DNA of 64,000 nucleotides from Halocaridina rubra (lineage: Eukaryota > Arthropoda > Malacostraca > Decapoda > Atyidae). The stretch covers positions 1 through 64,000 of the forward strand of contig JAXCGZ010009873.1 of assembly GCA_037179515.1 (NCBI GenBank), in the 5' to 3' direction. The notes under the pieces are model-generated. The model saw only the letters and a list, made by a program, of their open reading frames with translations, did not search any database and was not told the origin of the DNA. Every line of letters starts with the position of its first letter. Position 1 is the stretch's first letter. Below, piece after piece: positions 52,801-60,771 of the stretch. Position numbers and translations under genes: made by a program.

Positions 52801-52985
52801 TTGCGAAATATTTTAAACTCTGGGATATTCACATATTTATTTTCAGTTGTAGGAGGAAGCCAAGTTTCACTTACACAGAGGATGTCTATGTTGTAGTCTT
52901 TTGCTAGCATTATTATTTCCTCAAAATGAGAGAGCAGGGACTGAGCGTTCACATGTACTAATGTTACATTCTTACCATGTTTCAT
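49864..52985 (-). pseudogene. LINE ORF2 (endonuclease-RT), interrupted by CR1
   Basis: The start ATG at 52985 overlaps the ORF1 stop. Endonuclease: VTLVHVNAQSLLSHFEEI, ILCVSETWLPP, GGGVCIYVRNY, YILGDFNDDL, TLIDLIITNK, IADHELNI. After the CR1 insertion the linker resumes at 51909 (APWLTNDIKEAMQIRNQI), with frameshifts near 51645 and 51425. RT is open from 51291 to 49864: VIPLHKKGDREDVTNYRPIS, ISQHGFRPKLST, LLILLDLSKAFDSVNHEILL, FGVPQGSVLGPILFSIYVND, the catalytic YADDTQLLL, and TRTLWNNIP-like C-terminus read as GPTLWNNIPEHLKNASSFTA. Apart from the insertion and two one-base slips it is complete. Confidence 0.86.
51942..52238 (-). mobile_element. CR1-like LINE, copy I, inside LINE ORF2
   Basis: Only the 3' end of the element: tail (single unit) at 51942, then the 3' region, then the last ~65 codons from GYDRVDRDRYFDMAG to DRYDKYH. 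It breaks at ccatg beside tgtgttgttg (CACACA on the element strand). The host ORF2 reading CETLINNT before and LNRIKYTDN after shows where it entered. No clear target duplication. Confidence 0.87.
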
Positions 52986-53384
52986 TGGGGTGGTATCCAT
53001 AGTCATAGTTGTAGTTTCGACTGTGTGATTCTGCTGGGAATTCATCATTGTAGTGTGTTCTGGGGTTAGCCCATGGATCCTGGTGTCTGTACCTGCCGTT
53101 GAATGTGTAACGCTGGTTTGAGTACGTGCCGTGGTATGATCGGGCCTTCCCAAAGTTTGTATGCCTAGGTGAGTGTCTAGGGTTGTAAGAGCCATCACTC
53201 CAGAAGTCTCTTGTGCGTGGACGGCGATAAGAGAGGTTTGTATCGTGTCTCTTTCTGTAGTCTCGCGTATAGGGGATTGTTTCATTAGCTCTTTGCTGTT
53301 TATTTTGGTATGACTGTAGTCTGGGATATTTTGTAGAATACCCAGGTTGTGTCCATTGTTTGCCCCCACGAAATGGTTGGACAA
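52020..53384 (-). CDS. chimeric open frame: LINE endonuclease plus CR1 C-terminus
   Basis: The CR1 insertion is in frame with ORF2, so the open frame runs on from the LINE endonuclease (from the ATG at 52985; the frame is open upstream to 53384 but that part overlaps ORF1) through ETLINNTHGYDRVDRDRYFD to the normal CR1 stop. The product would be an endonuclease domain of about 245 residues with a ~65-residue CR1 tail and no RT. Whether it is ever translated is unknown. The chimera may be chance: one in three insertions would be in frame. Confidence 0.6.
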   Translation of the reverse strand: MSNHFVGANNGHNLGILQNIPDYSHTKINSKELMKQSPIRETTERDTIQTSLIAVHAQETSGVMALTTLDTHLGIQTLGRPDHTTARTQTSVTHSTAGTDTRIHGLTPEHTTMMNSQQNHTVETTTMTMDTTPMKHGKNVTLVHVNAQSLLSHFEEIIMLAKDYNIDILCVSETWLPPTTENKYVNIPEFKIFRNDHGRGGGVCIYVRNYLSASEITTGLGKTEELEDLWITVQYQKLPSFIVGCVYRHPKAPTSSFNHLLETFRNICVRHKPIYILGDFNDDLLSADNKMKRVINTVKLTQIVTKPTRITPNSRTLIDLIITNKVESIPYWDVVPCPIADHELNIAMLNINKPKRKPLLKTFRCLKNYSPDIFCETLINNTHGYDRVDRDRYFDMAGSRTRGHNLKLRKKTCLQDVRKYFFSVRVVDNWNSLSEEVVNAISIHSFKDRYDKYH

Positions 53385-54753
53385 TTGTGCCTGTAGGCCA
53401 TTGCTTCAGTTTGTAAGGCACATATTCAAATCCTTTCGATATCGTTATTGCGAAGGAAACCCAGTTTGGTTTGCGAGAAAGCTCCTTAATCAAGACTTCT
53501 TCAGAAAGAATGCCTTGATTTGTCAATGTATTACATATCTCTCTCTCAAAGGGGTTGCCAGGAATGCGAATATATATTTGAGCTGTAACCCTTGCACTTG
53601 CATTATTGGGCAACTGTGGCTGTGGGGGAGAGGACTTCGATGGAATGTTTAGAATAGAGACTGCTGCTATTTTGTCTTTTCTGTTTTCTTCATTATTTTG
53701 CAGCCTATTGCTGGGTTGGTTATTTGTGCTGGAAGGTGTAATTTGGTTGTCCTGGTTAGTGATAGTTGCTGTGTTGTTAGGAGTAGTGGAGATTGACTCT
53801 ATATCTTCTTCGCTGTTTTGCAACTCTTTACCAGGTTGGTTGTTTGTGCTGGGAAGAATCTTGTTCTGGTTAGTGCCTGTTGTTGTATTGTTAGGAGTAG
53901 TGGGGAAGGACGCTGTTGTTTCATCACTATTTTGTAACATGTTACTGATTTGATTATTTATGCTAGATGGTGTATTCAGGTTGTCTTGATGACTATCACT
54001 TTTATCTGGATCTACCTCTTCTTCACTACCACTGTCACATTCGTCTCTCAATGCAATGAAGGAATTGTGAGTAGAGACAGAAAACCTAGTTTGCAAAACC
54101 TGAGGGTTGTTGATAGAAGGGACATCATCGTTGTTAGGTGACAGCACTGAACTGAGAGGTGGAGATGTTTCTGATAGGAGTTTCAGCCTAGAATTATCTC
54201 TTTTAAGTAGGACAATGTCAGATTCTAGCAAACCCACCTTGTGTTGTAAGGCTTTCACCTTTTCAGCATCTGCTTCCAAAATTTTCACCTTATCTGCAAG
54301 ACTTTCTATCATTCGATGTAGGTCTCCTAGGTCGTGTGTTATTTTAGACTCTATGGATTTTACAACCGAAGTTTGAGGTTGAAAGAGTTTGTCAAGTTCA
54401 CCGTTCATTGAGATATTCAGGACACTTGCGCTAAAAGTTATTATGTTTGTAATTATGTCTATTTTAACTCGTTTTTTTATGATGTGTTTACCACTGTATT
54501 GGGGAAAGAGTTCCACTACCTTCGAAAGCAAAAGTTGACTTGTTTTGTACAGAGTGACTTTTTTAATTTTTTCCAGTTCCCTTCTAATGTCCTCACGTGA
54601 ATATACGAATATTCTGTTCAGAGATGATATAAACACTTCAGGAAAATTATCAGTATTTACGCATGGAAGGTCAGAAAGGTCAACATTTTCCGATAAGGAC
54701 ATTCTGGTGTGAATGGGAGGGGAACTGCTGTATGAGGGGAACTGCAGGTTCAC
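52972..54753 (-). CDS. LINE ORF1 protein, 593 codons, intact
   Basis: ORF1 proteins of LINEs bind the element RNA. The frame is intact. The N-terminal ~130 residues have no recognised motif. A heptad-rich coiled coil runs from about 130 to 200 (DLGDLHRMIESLADKVKILE, LQHKVGLLESDIVLLKRDN), followed by an acidic patch (DECDSGSEEEVDPDKSD). Next come three repeats of about 40 residues built on NTPSS/STNNQ, LQNSE and TTPNNT, then a folded-looking region (TAQIYIRIPGNPFEREICNT) and a C-terminus rich in Arg, Tyr and Asn (RRPRTRDFWSDGSYN). The expected job is RNA binding; no CCHC knuckle or RRM was recognised. ATG 54753 was chosen because it is the longest; a second Met lies 17 codons later. Confidence 0.82.
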   Translation of the reverse strand: MNLQFPSYSSSPPIHTRMSLSENVDLSDLPCVNTDNFPEVFISSLNRIFVYSREDIRRELEKIKKVTLYKTSQLLLSKVVELFPQYSGKHIIKKRVKIDIITNIITFSASVLNISMNGELDKLFQPQTSVVKSIESKITHDLGDLHRMIESLADKVKILEADAEKVKALQHKVGLLESDIVLLKRDNSRLKLLSETSPPLSSVLSPNNDDVPSINNPQVLQTRFSVSTHNSFIALRDECDSGSEEEVDPDKSDSHQDNLNTPSSINNQISNMLQNSDETTASFPTTPNNTTTGTNQNKILPSTNNQPGKELQNSEEDIESISTTPNNTATITNQDNQITPSSTNNQPSNRLQNNEENRKDKIAAVSILNIPSKSSPPQPQLPNNASARVTAQIYIRIPGNPFEREICNTLTNQGILSEEVLIKELSRKPNWVSFAITISKGFEYVPYKLKQWPTGTIVQPFRGGKQWTQPGYSTKYPRLQSYQNKQQRANETIPYTRDYRKRHDTNLSYRRPRTRDFWSDGSYNPRHSPRHTNFGKARSYHGTYSNQRYTFNGRYRHQDPWANPRTHYNDEFPAESHSRNYNYDYGYHPNETW

Positions 54754-55037
54754 CTAAGATAGGTCCTTTTTAGGTCGGTCACGAGAGGTTGTGGTTGAAA
54801 TCGGTAACACTGGGAGAGACAGTCTCAACGGTTTCTAATATGTTATAAGATTATAATGAATTTTCTTTGTATCTTTTTAAACACTAAAGTTGTAATAATC
54901 ACTCTGACTTAAATTTGAAGATTTATATTTCATTATGCTTTCGTTAATTTTATAGCTGTGCATTTAAACTCTGTCACTTGATAAACGCAATATTATCGGG
55001 AGCTCAATGCATACACGTCCACTCTCTCTCTCTCTCA

Positions 55038-56035
55038 ACTTATGATTACTAAGTCAAGGCGCTACCACTACACCACAGAAGGTTAAAAGGAATCCAACCT
55101 TATAGCTTATATCTGCTATACTTAGGAATGAACGCATTCTAACTGAATGCCACTATGTTCATATTACAGATTCCCCAACCTCACTCGTGGCTTCATTTTA
55201 GCATTTAATTCAATTCCCAATCTCATTCGGGCCATGAAATAACCAATTAAGCACATTAAATATGTGAAAACATGAATCATTTTTTACCCCGACCGGGACT
55301 CGAACCTAGGACTTATGATTACTAAGTCAAGGCGCTACCACTACACCACAGAAGGTTAAAAGGAATCCAACCTTATAGCTTATATCTGCTATACTTAGGA
55401 ATGAACGCATTCTAACTGAATGCCACTATGTTCATATTACAGATTCCCCAACCTCACTCGTGGCTTCATTTTAGCATTTAATTCAATTCCCAATCTCATT
55501 CGGGCCATGAAATAACCAATTAAGCACAATAAATATTTGAAAACATGAATCACTTTTTACCCCGACCGGGACTCGAACCTAGGACTTATGATTACTAAGT
55601 CAAGGCGCTACCACTACACCACAGAAGGTTAAAAGGAATCCAACCTTATAGCTTATATCTGCTATACAGTACTTAGGAATGAACGCATTCTAACTGAATG
55701 CCACTATGTTCATATTACTGATTCCCCAACCTCACTCATGGCTTCATTTTAGCATTTAATTCAATTCCCAATCTCATTCGGGCCATGAAATAACCAATTA
55801 AGCACATTAAATGTGTGAAAACATGAATCATTTTTTACCCCGACTGGGACTTGAACCTAGGACTTATGATTACTAAGTCAAGGCGCTACCACTACACCAC
55901 AGAAGGTTAAAAGGAATCCAACCTTATAGCTTATATCTCCTATACTTAGGAATGAACGCATTCTAACTGAATGCCACTATATTCATATTACAGATTCCCC
56001 AACCTCACTCGTGGCTTCATTTTAGCATTTAATTC
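55038..56035 (-). repeat. tandem array of SINE-like tRNA-derived units
   Basis: About 3.6 units of roughly 275 bp (the ccgaccgggactcg phrase recurs near 55290, 55561 and, as ccgactgggacttg, near 55840). On the minus strand each has tggtgtagtggtagc (A-box-like) and GGTTCGAGTCC (B box; one unit has GGTTCAAGTCC). Units are over 95% alike by eye. The last unit is cut at 56035 by the Tigger sequence. Confidence 0.82.
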
Positions 56036-57049
56036 AAATCCAAGGATGCTCAAGGGGGTTTGGAAGACTCAACTGCCAGTCAAATGGAGGTCAAATAAGA
56101 AGGCTCAGATAACCCTTCAGATATTTGAGGACTGGTTCGTTAACCATTATGTGCCTGAAGCGGAGAAGTACTGTGCTGTCAATGGTCTGCCCTCTAAGGT
56201 GTTGTTATTGTTGGACTCTGCCCCTGGTCACCTTCCCAATTTGGATGACTTTCATCCTAACGTAAAGGTGGTTTACCTTTCACCTAATACTACTGCATTG
56301 TTACAGCCAATGGATCAAGGGACATTTACCTCTTTCAAGACCTACTACCTCCAAAGGACAATCGCTATAGCTCTCAGGGTAACTGAGAAGGACAGAAACT
56401 TGACTCTCAAGGACTTCACGAAGTTGTACAATATTCTTCAGGGTGTGAAGAATATTGCTGATGTTTGGGAGGAAGTGAAGCAGACGTACTTGAATGGGGT
56501 ATGGAAGAAAGTGTGTCCTTATTTTGTGAATGGCTGCCTAGGTTTTGAGGAGGCAATTGAGGCTGTGACCAAGAACGTACTTGCCCTGAGTAAGGAGCTC
56601 AAGTTGGAGGTAGAGGCTGCTGATGTAAAAGAGCTGCTGGACTCTCATAGCGAGGAGCTCATATAACTGCAGAAGATGTTTGAAGAGGAGGAAGAAATAC
56701 CAAACCCAGAGCCCAAGAGATTCACAACCAGGGAATTGGTAATGTTGTTTGCCCATATAGAGAAAGGGTTGACAACTCTTGAGGCTCAGAACCCCAACAC
56801 TGACAGGTACACTACAGTCGAGAGAGCGGTGAATTATGCCCTGTGGTGATACAAGGATATCTGGGAGGAGAAGAGGTTAGTCTTACAGACTCGCCTCGAC
56901 CAATTCTTCATGAAGGTAGATGCCCCACCAACAGATTCTGCACCCTCTACCTCAGGTGCCTCTACCTCTATAGACTTACCTGCTCCAGTATCGCCTACAT
57001 CTGGTGTATGTTCTTTTGCCTCTCCAGATTTAGCAGCCCCAGTCTCCTA
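56036..57049 (+). pseudogene. Tigger-type transposase, C-terminal half
   Basis: Starts at NPRMLKGVWKTQLPVKWRSN, directly after the point where the 12-13 kb copy stops. The DDE core is KAQITLQIFEDWFVNHYVPE, VLLLLDSAPGHLPNLDD (second catalytic Asp in LLDSAPGH), VKVVYLSPNTTALLQPMDQG (third acidic residue in PMDQG), then FKTYYLQRT. The frame is open to 56666, ending LLDSHSEELI-stop. After that stop the same frame continues LQKMFEEEEEIPNPEPKRF and FAHIEKGLTTLEAQNPN; an in-frame TGA (LW, stop, YKDIWEE) near 56847 follows. The first 20 codons of the open frame from 55971 come from the SINE-like unit and are not part of the transposase. Confidence 0.86.
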
Positions 57050-57423
57050 AACACTTGCCTCTCCAGCATCCTCCTGATAAGCCTGTCTCTCCCTCCCTTT
57101 GCAAGCTGATCACACAAGTAAGAGTAAGCAATATTGTACTGTACAGTTCTGCATTACTGCAGTGTACTTTAATATATTTATGTTTAGTATACTGTACATG
57201 TAGTGTAGTTTTACTATATCTTACAATGAGAGCTTAGATTATTTTTCTATAGATTATTTACTAAATGTTCTTTTGCCTCTCCAGACTCACCTGCCCCAGT
57301 CTCCTCAGCATCTGCCTCTCCAGCTTCCTCCTTATAAGTATGTCTCTCCCTCCCTTTACAAGATGACCATACGAGTAAAAGCAAGCAATACTGTATTGTA
57401 CAGTTTTGTATTTCTGTAGCGTA
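57009..57423 (+). repeat. ~258 bp tandem repeat in Tigger 3' region, left part
   Basis: Units begin tgttcttttgcctctcc at 57009 and 57266 (period 257). The second unit is cut after 158 bp by the MITE and resumes at 58943 for its last 100 bp. Units hold cctgccccagtctcctcag-like and tttagtatactgtacatg phrases. Confidence 0.85.
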
Positions 57424-57726
57424 CACCTAGTTCTTAAAATAATGCGAAGACAGGTTCTCAGAAGTGCCGCGTATTGTAACTTATGTGTATGTAACGAGTC
57501 ATTTTCCATAAGAAACAATGATAATGGGCATAGATACGTTCCACTACCGTACATAGACACACTATACCAAAGATATAAAAAAAGTAAAACATAGTTTATA
57601 AGTACACCTTGTTCGTTTTTTCCACGTTTTTATTTAAAAGCGAAATTGCAATAACGCCCCCAAAAAATAACAGTAAAACAATACGAAATTCGCGAATAAC
57701 GCCCATGTAAAAAAATTGGAAAGAAA

Positions 57727-58868
57727 ATGTTTCATTTTAGTAAAATATTGACTGCCTCGGAGGGACTTTTCCGCCATCCTCCTCCTCTTCTACCGCTTAA
57801 TGCGATCGGATATTATGAAGAATATTTAAAAAAAAGCATTAAGAACAAACAGCAAACATATATTCAATATAATATCGTCAGGGAAATAGCGTGTGAGGGT
57901 GCATCACCTGATACGGAGGTAGCAAAACGTTGCCGATAGAGGTTCGTTCTCCCGCATTCTCCTCCTCTTCTACCGCTTAATGTGATCGAATATTATGAAG
58001 AAAATTGAAAAAAAGCATTAACAACAAACAGCAAAACAAATTTTCGATATAATATCAACAGGGAAATAGGGTGCGAGGGTGCATGAGCTGATACGGAAGT
58101 GTGACAAAACATTTGCTGATAGAGCTTCGTTCTCCCACATCCTCCTCCTCTTCTACTGCTTAATGCGATCGAACATTTTGAAGAAAACTGTAAAAAAGCA
58201 TTAAGAACAAACAGCAAACAAATATTCGATATAATTTCGTCAGGGAAATAGCATGCGAGAGTGCATCAGCTGATACGGAAGTGTGACAAAACGTTTGCCA
58301 AAAGAGGTTCGTTCTCCCTCCTCCTCCTCTTCTACCGCTTAATGCGATCGAATATAATGAAGAAATTGAAAAAAAAGCATTAAGAACAAACAGCAAACAA
58401 ACTTTCGATATAATATCGTCAGGGAAATAGCGTGTAGAGAATATATATATTTAAAGTTTCCCCGATATACGTCTTCTTTGCAAATAATTGCATAGTTATC
58501 TTTTTCTCTCAGCTGACTTTGTTTACGATTAGATTTCGTGCAGCACGGTCGATATGTAAAGAAGACAGAATAATGTTTAGAACCAAGGAGTATTAATAAC
58601 ACATACTATAATCTTAAAAATCAGATAAACCCCAAATAGCATGGGTAAATAAATATATTGTGAGTAAGATATTGTGCCTGAATAGTGATAAGCATCAGCT
58701 GATACAGAAGCGGCAAATCGTTTGCCGATAGGGGTTCATTCTCCCTCATCCTCCTCCTCTTCTACCGCTTAAAGCGATCGAATATTATGAAGAAAATTGA
58801 AAAAAAGCATTAAGAACAAACAGCAAACAAACTTTCGATATAATATCGTAAGGGAAATATCGTGTTTT
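57727..58868 (+). repeat. ~180 bp satellite units inside the MITE
   Basis: The marker taccgcttaa (or close variant) falls at 57791, 57971, 58154, 58333 and 58763, spacing 180, 183, 179 and 430 (173 after removing the LTR fragment). Each unit reads cctcctcctcttctaccgc, gcgatcgaatattatgaag, aagcattaagaacaaacag, and catcagctgatacgg. Inverted units lie at 60772-61826. Confidence 0.87.
58433..58690 (+). repeat. partial Gypsy LTR inserted in the satellite
   Basis: Starts TGTAGAGAATATATAT and shares gtgcagcacggtcgatatg, accaaggagtattaataa and gtgcctgaatagtgat with the LTRs at 6343 and 10176 (read on their minus strand). It is truncated at its 3' end and diverged, with no interior. Confidence 0.75.
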
Positions 58869-58940
58869 TTTACTATTATATTTTAGGGGAGTTATTCCAA
58901 TTTTGCGGATTATAAACATGCGTAAAAAACGAACTAGGTG

Positions 58941-59340
58941 CACTTTGATATCTTTATGTTTAGTATACAGTACATGTAGTGTAGTTTTACTATATCTTAC
59001 AATGAGAACTTATGATTATTTTTCAATATATTATGTACTGAATGTTCTTTTGCCTCTGCAGACTCAACTGCCCCACTCTCCTGAGCATCTGCCTCTCCAG
59101 CTTCCTCTTTATAAGCCTGTCTTTCCATCCCTATGCAAGCCAACCACACAAGTAAAGGTACACAAAATTTTACTGTTCAGTTTTGTAATACTGTAGTGTA
59201 CTTTAATTTTTTTAAGTTTACTATACTGTACATGTAGTGTATTTTACTATATTTTACAATGAGAAGCTATATTCTTTTTCTATAGAATATGTATTGTAAA
59301 TTGTTTTGCCTCTCAAGACTCACCTGTCCCAGTCTCCTCA
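58941..59340 (+). repeat. ~258 bp tandem repeat in Tigger 3' region, right part
   Basis: The rest of unit 2, then units starting at 59043 and 59302 (period 259). Similar enough to the left part to be the same array. Confidence 0.83.
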
Positions 59341-59415
59341 GACGTAGGTTCGATTTTTTCGAAATCCACGCTTAGTCAGCTGTCAGGAACGGACCCCTGA
59401 TGTAAAGTAGGGATC

Positions 59416-59531
<116 letters not shown>

Positions 59532-59700
59532 CACCCAACGTCGTTAACTGGTTCCAGGAGAGATGACTGAAGTCGAAAAATGACTTAAATCGAATTAGCT
59601 TGTCTCTAGGCTAGCCTAGATATACAGATTTACTGTAGTAGTAGTATAGCTGGGTGGGATATGCCTTTTGCAAAGGCTCCCAAGTCTTGGTTTTGCTTTG

Positions 59701-59985
59701 CTAAATTGTTTGTGCGGTTTTTATAATTTGATTTCTTTTTCTACAAATTCTTTTTATAAATTTTTTTCTTTCTTTGATGTCTTTTTCACTACAATATCTA
59801 AATAACAATATATTAGCAATTATTTCAATTTTCTTTTCTATATATGGTTGTGCTAAAAAACTATATTCTGTTCTTATTTGGGCATATGCTTCACAAAATA
59901 GTAGAAAATGTTCTAGGCTCTCATTACATTGTTCACACGTTGGGCAGGTAGTATCTTTATTTTTAAATTTATGTACAGTAAACAA
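59701..59985 (-). pseudogene. C-terminal fragment of another LINE ORF2
   Basis: Open for 94 codons. It reads TCPTCEQCNESLEHFLLFCE followed by AYAQIRTEYS. The CPxCxxxxESxEHFLxxCxxY..IR pattern is the zinc-knuckle-like end of ORF2 in several LINE clades (I/Jockey side). The rest (IANILLFRYCSEKDIKERKK, RKRNQII) has no motif. No other part of this LINE is nearby, so it is a lone 3' remnant. Clade not assigned. Confidence 0.62.
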
Positions 59986-60043
59986 ATTAATTAACTCTAT
60001 TATGCCGTTGGCAACAGGCTTAGCATGGGACGTGCATGGTGGT

Positions 60044-60217
60044 CAGTGTTGCCAGAGAAAGCGGATGTTGTTATTTTCAAATGTATGGTACATTTTAAGA
60101 TATATATTAATTACAAAAAATGTACTTCATCTTTAAGATACTTGAAATAACTTAGCAGCTTACATGTATGTTTTTTATATTTAGCATTTCTCTCATTTAA
60201 GTATTCTGGCAACACTC
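60044..60217. mobile_element. short hAT-type MITE, 174 bp
   Basis: Ends CAGTGTTGCCAGA and TCTGGCAACACTC, flanked by atggtggt (60036-60043) and atggtggc (60218-60225), 7 of 8 identical. No coding content. Confidence 0.78.
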
Positions 60218-60247
60218 ATGGTGGCAGTGAGGACGAGGATGCATACG

Positions 60248-60771
60248 TTATGTGAGGCCAAAACTCGAATATGCAGCCCCCTTTTGGAATCCGCACTTGA
60301 AAAAGCACATAGCTAAGCTTGAAAAAGTTCAAAGACATGCCACGAAACTGGTGCCAGAAATACGCAATCTCAGTTATGATGAGAGGCTGAGGGAATTAGA
60401 CTTACCATCACTCGAAGCTAGAAGAGTGAGGGGGGATATGGTGACAGTCTTTAAATTCCTTCATGGTTATGATAGAGTGGATAGGGATCGATATTTTGAT
60501 ATGGCTGGCTCTAGAACTAGAGGTCATAGTTTGAAGCTTCGTAAGAAAACTTCTTTGCAGGATGTAAGGAAATACTTTTTCAGTGTAAGAGTAGTTGATA
60601 ATTGGAATTGGCTAAGCGAGGAGGTAGTTAATGCTATCTCAATCCATAGTTTTAAGGACAGGTATGATAAGTATCACTAAGTATAAAATGGAACCGATCA
60701 GGGGACGGGAAGATACGAGCTTTGGGCTCTTTCCCGTAAACACAATTAGGTAATCACAATTAGGTAATCAC
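60248..60771 (+). mobile_element. CR1-like LINE, copy J, 3' end only
   Basis: The last ~142 codons and the 3' region with a two-unit tail. The 5' junction is at gcatacgttatgtgaggcc. Very close to copies A and K in sequence. Confidence 0.88.
60252..60680 (+). CDS. CR1-like RT C-terminus, copy J, open
   Basis: A 142-codon open frame covering only the C-terminal part of ORF2, from MRPKLEYAAPFWNPHLKKHI through DERLRELDLPSLEARRVRG and HGYDRVDRDRYFDMAG to SIHSFKDRYDKYH. It has no endonuclease or catalytic RT residues, so it is a dead 5'-truncated fragment with an intact frame. Agreement with copy K is nearly complete, so the insertion is recent. Confidence 0.83.
   Translation: MRPKLEYAAPFWNPHLKKHIAKLEKVQRHATKLVPEIRNLSYDERLRELDLPSLEARRVRGDMVTVFKFLHGYDRVDRDRYFDMAGSRTRGHSLKLRKKTSLQDVRKYFFSVRVVDNWNWLSEEVVNAISIHSFKDRYDKYH

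Larger units (their letters stand above)
49568..55037 (-). mobile_element. near-complete two-ORF LINE (L2/CR1-group type)
   Basis: 5.47 kb on the minus strand. The 5' end starts with a GA-rich stretch and has a ~0.28 kb leader. ORF1 (54753-52972) overlaps ORF2 (start 52985) by 14 bp. The 3' end has a polyadenylation-like AATAAA and a tail of five to six (TTGAT) units. It sits in a SINE-like unit and is flanked by a 38 bp duplication (49530-49567 and 55038-55075, one mismatch). Lesions are a CR1 insertion in ORF2 (51942-52238) and two frameshifts near 51645 and 51425. The family is assigned from domain order and motifs only. Confidence 0.87.
57424..58940. mobile_element. satellite-bearing MITE, copy 1
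   Basis: Terminal inverted repeats CACCTAGTTC and GAACTAGGTG, flanked by TA (57422-57423) and CA (58941-58942), a TA target duplication with one change. Removing it restores a 258 bp unit of the host repeat. Contents: CG-motif subterminal regions (aataatgcgaag, gcgaataacgccc), five units of a ~180 bp satellite, and an inserted LTR fragment. No transposase frame is seen. A second copy begins at 62422. Confidence 0.85.

Noticed and set aside
55280..55360. tRNA gene on the minus strand (B box, A box, plausible anticodon arm)
   Set aside because: The acceptor stem does not pair, there is a long constant 3' extension and the unit is repeated in tandem, so it is a tRNA-derived repeat.
55971..56035. 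Start of the 231-codon frame as a true N-terminus
   Set aside because: The first ~20 codons come from the SINE-like unit; the Tigger reading starts at about 56036.
57727..58868. CRISPR-like array of regular repeats
   Set aside because: Whole ~180 bp units are repeated without spacers; it is a satellite in a eukaryotic transposon.
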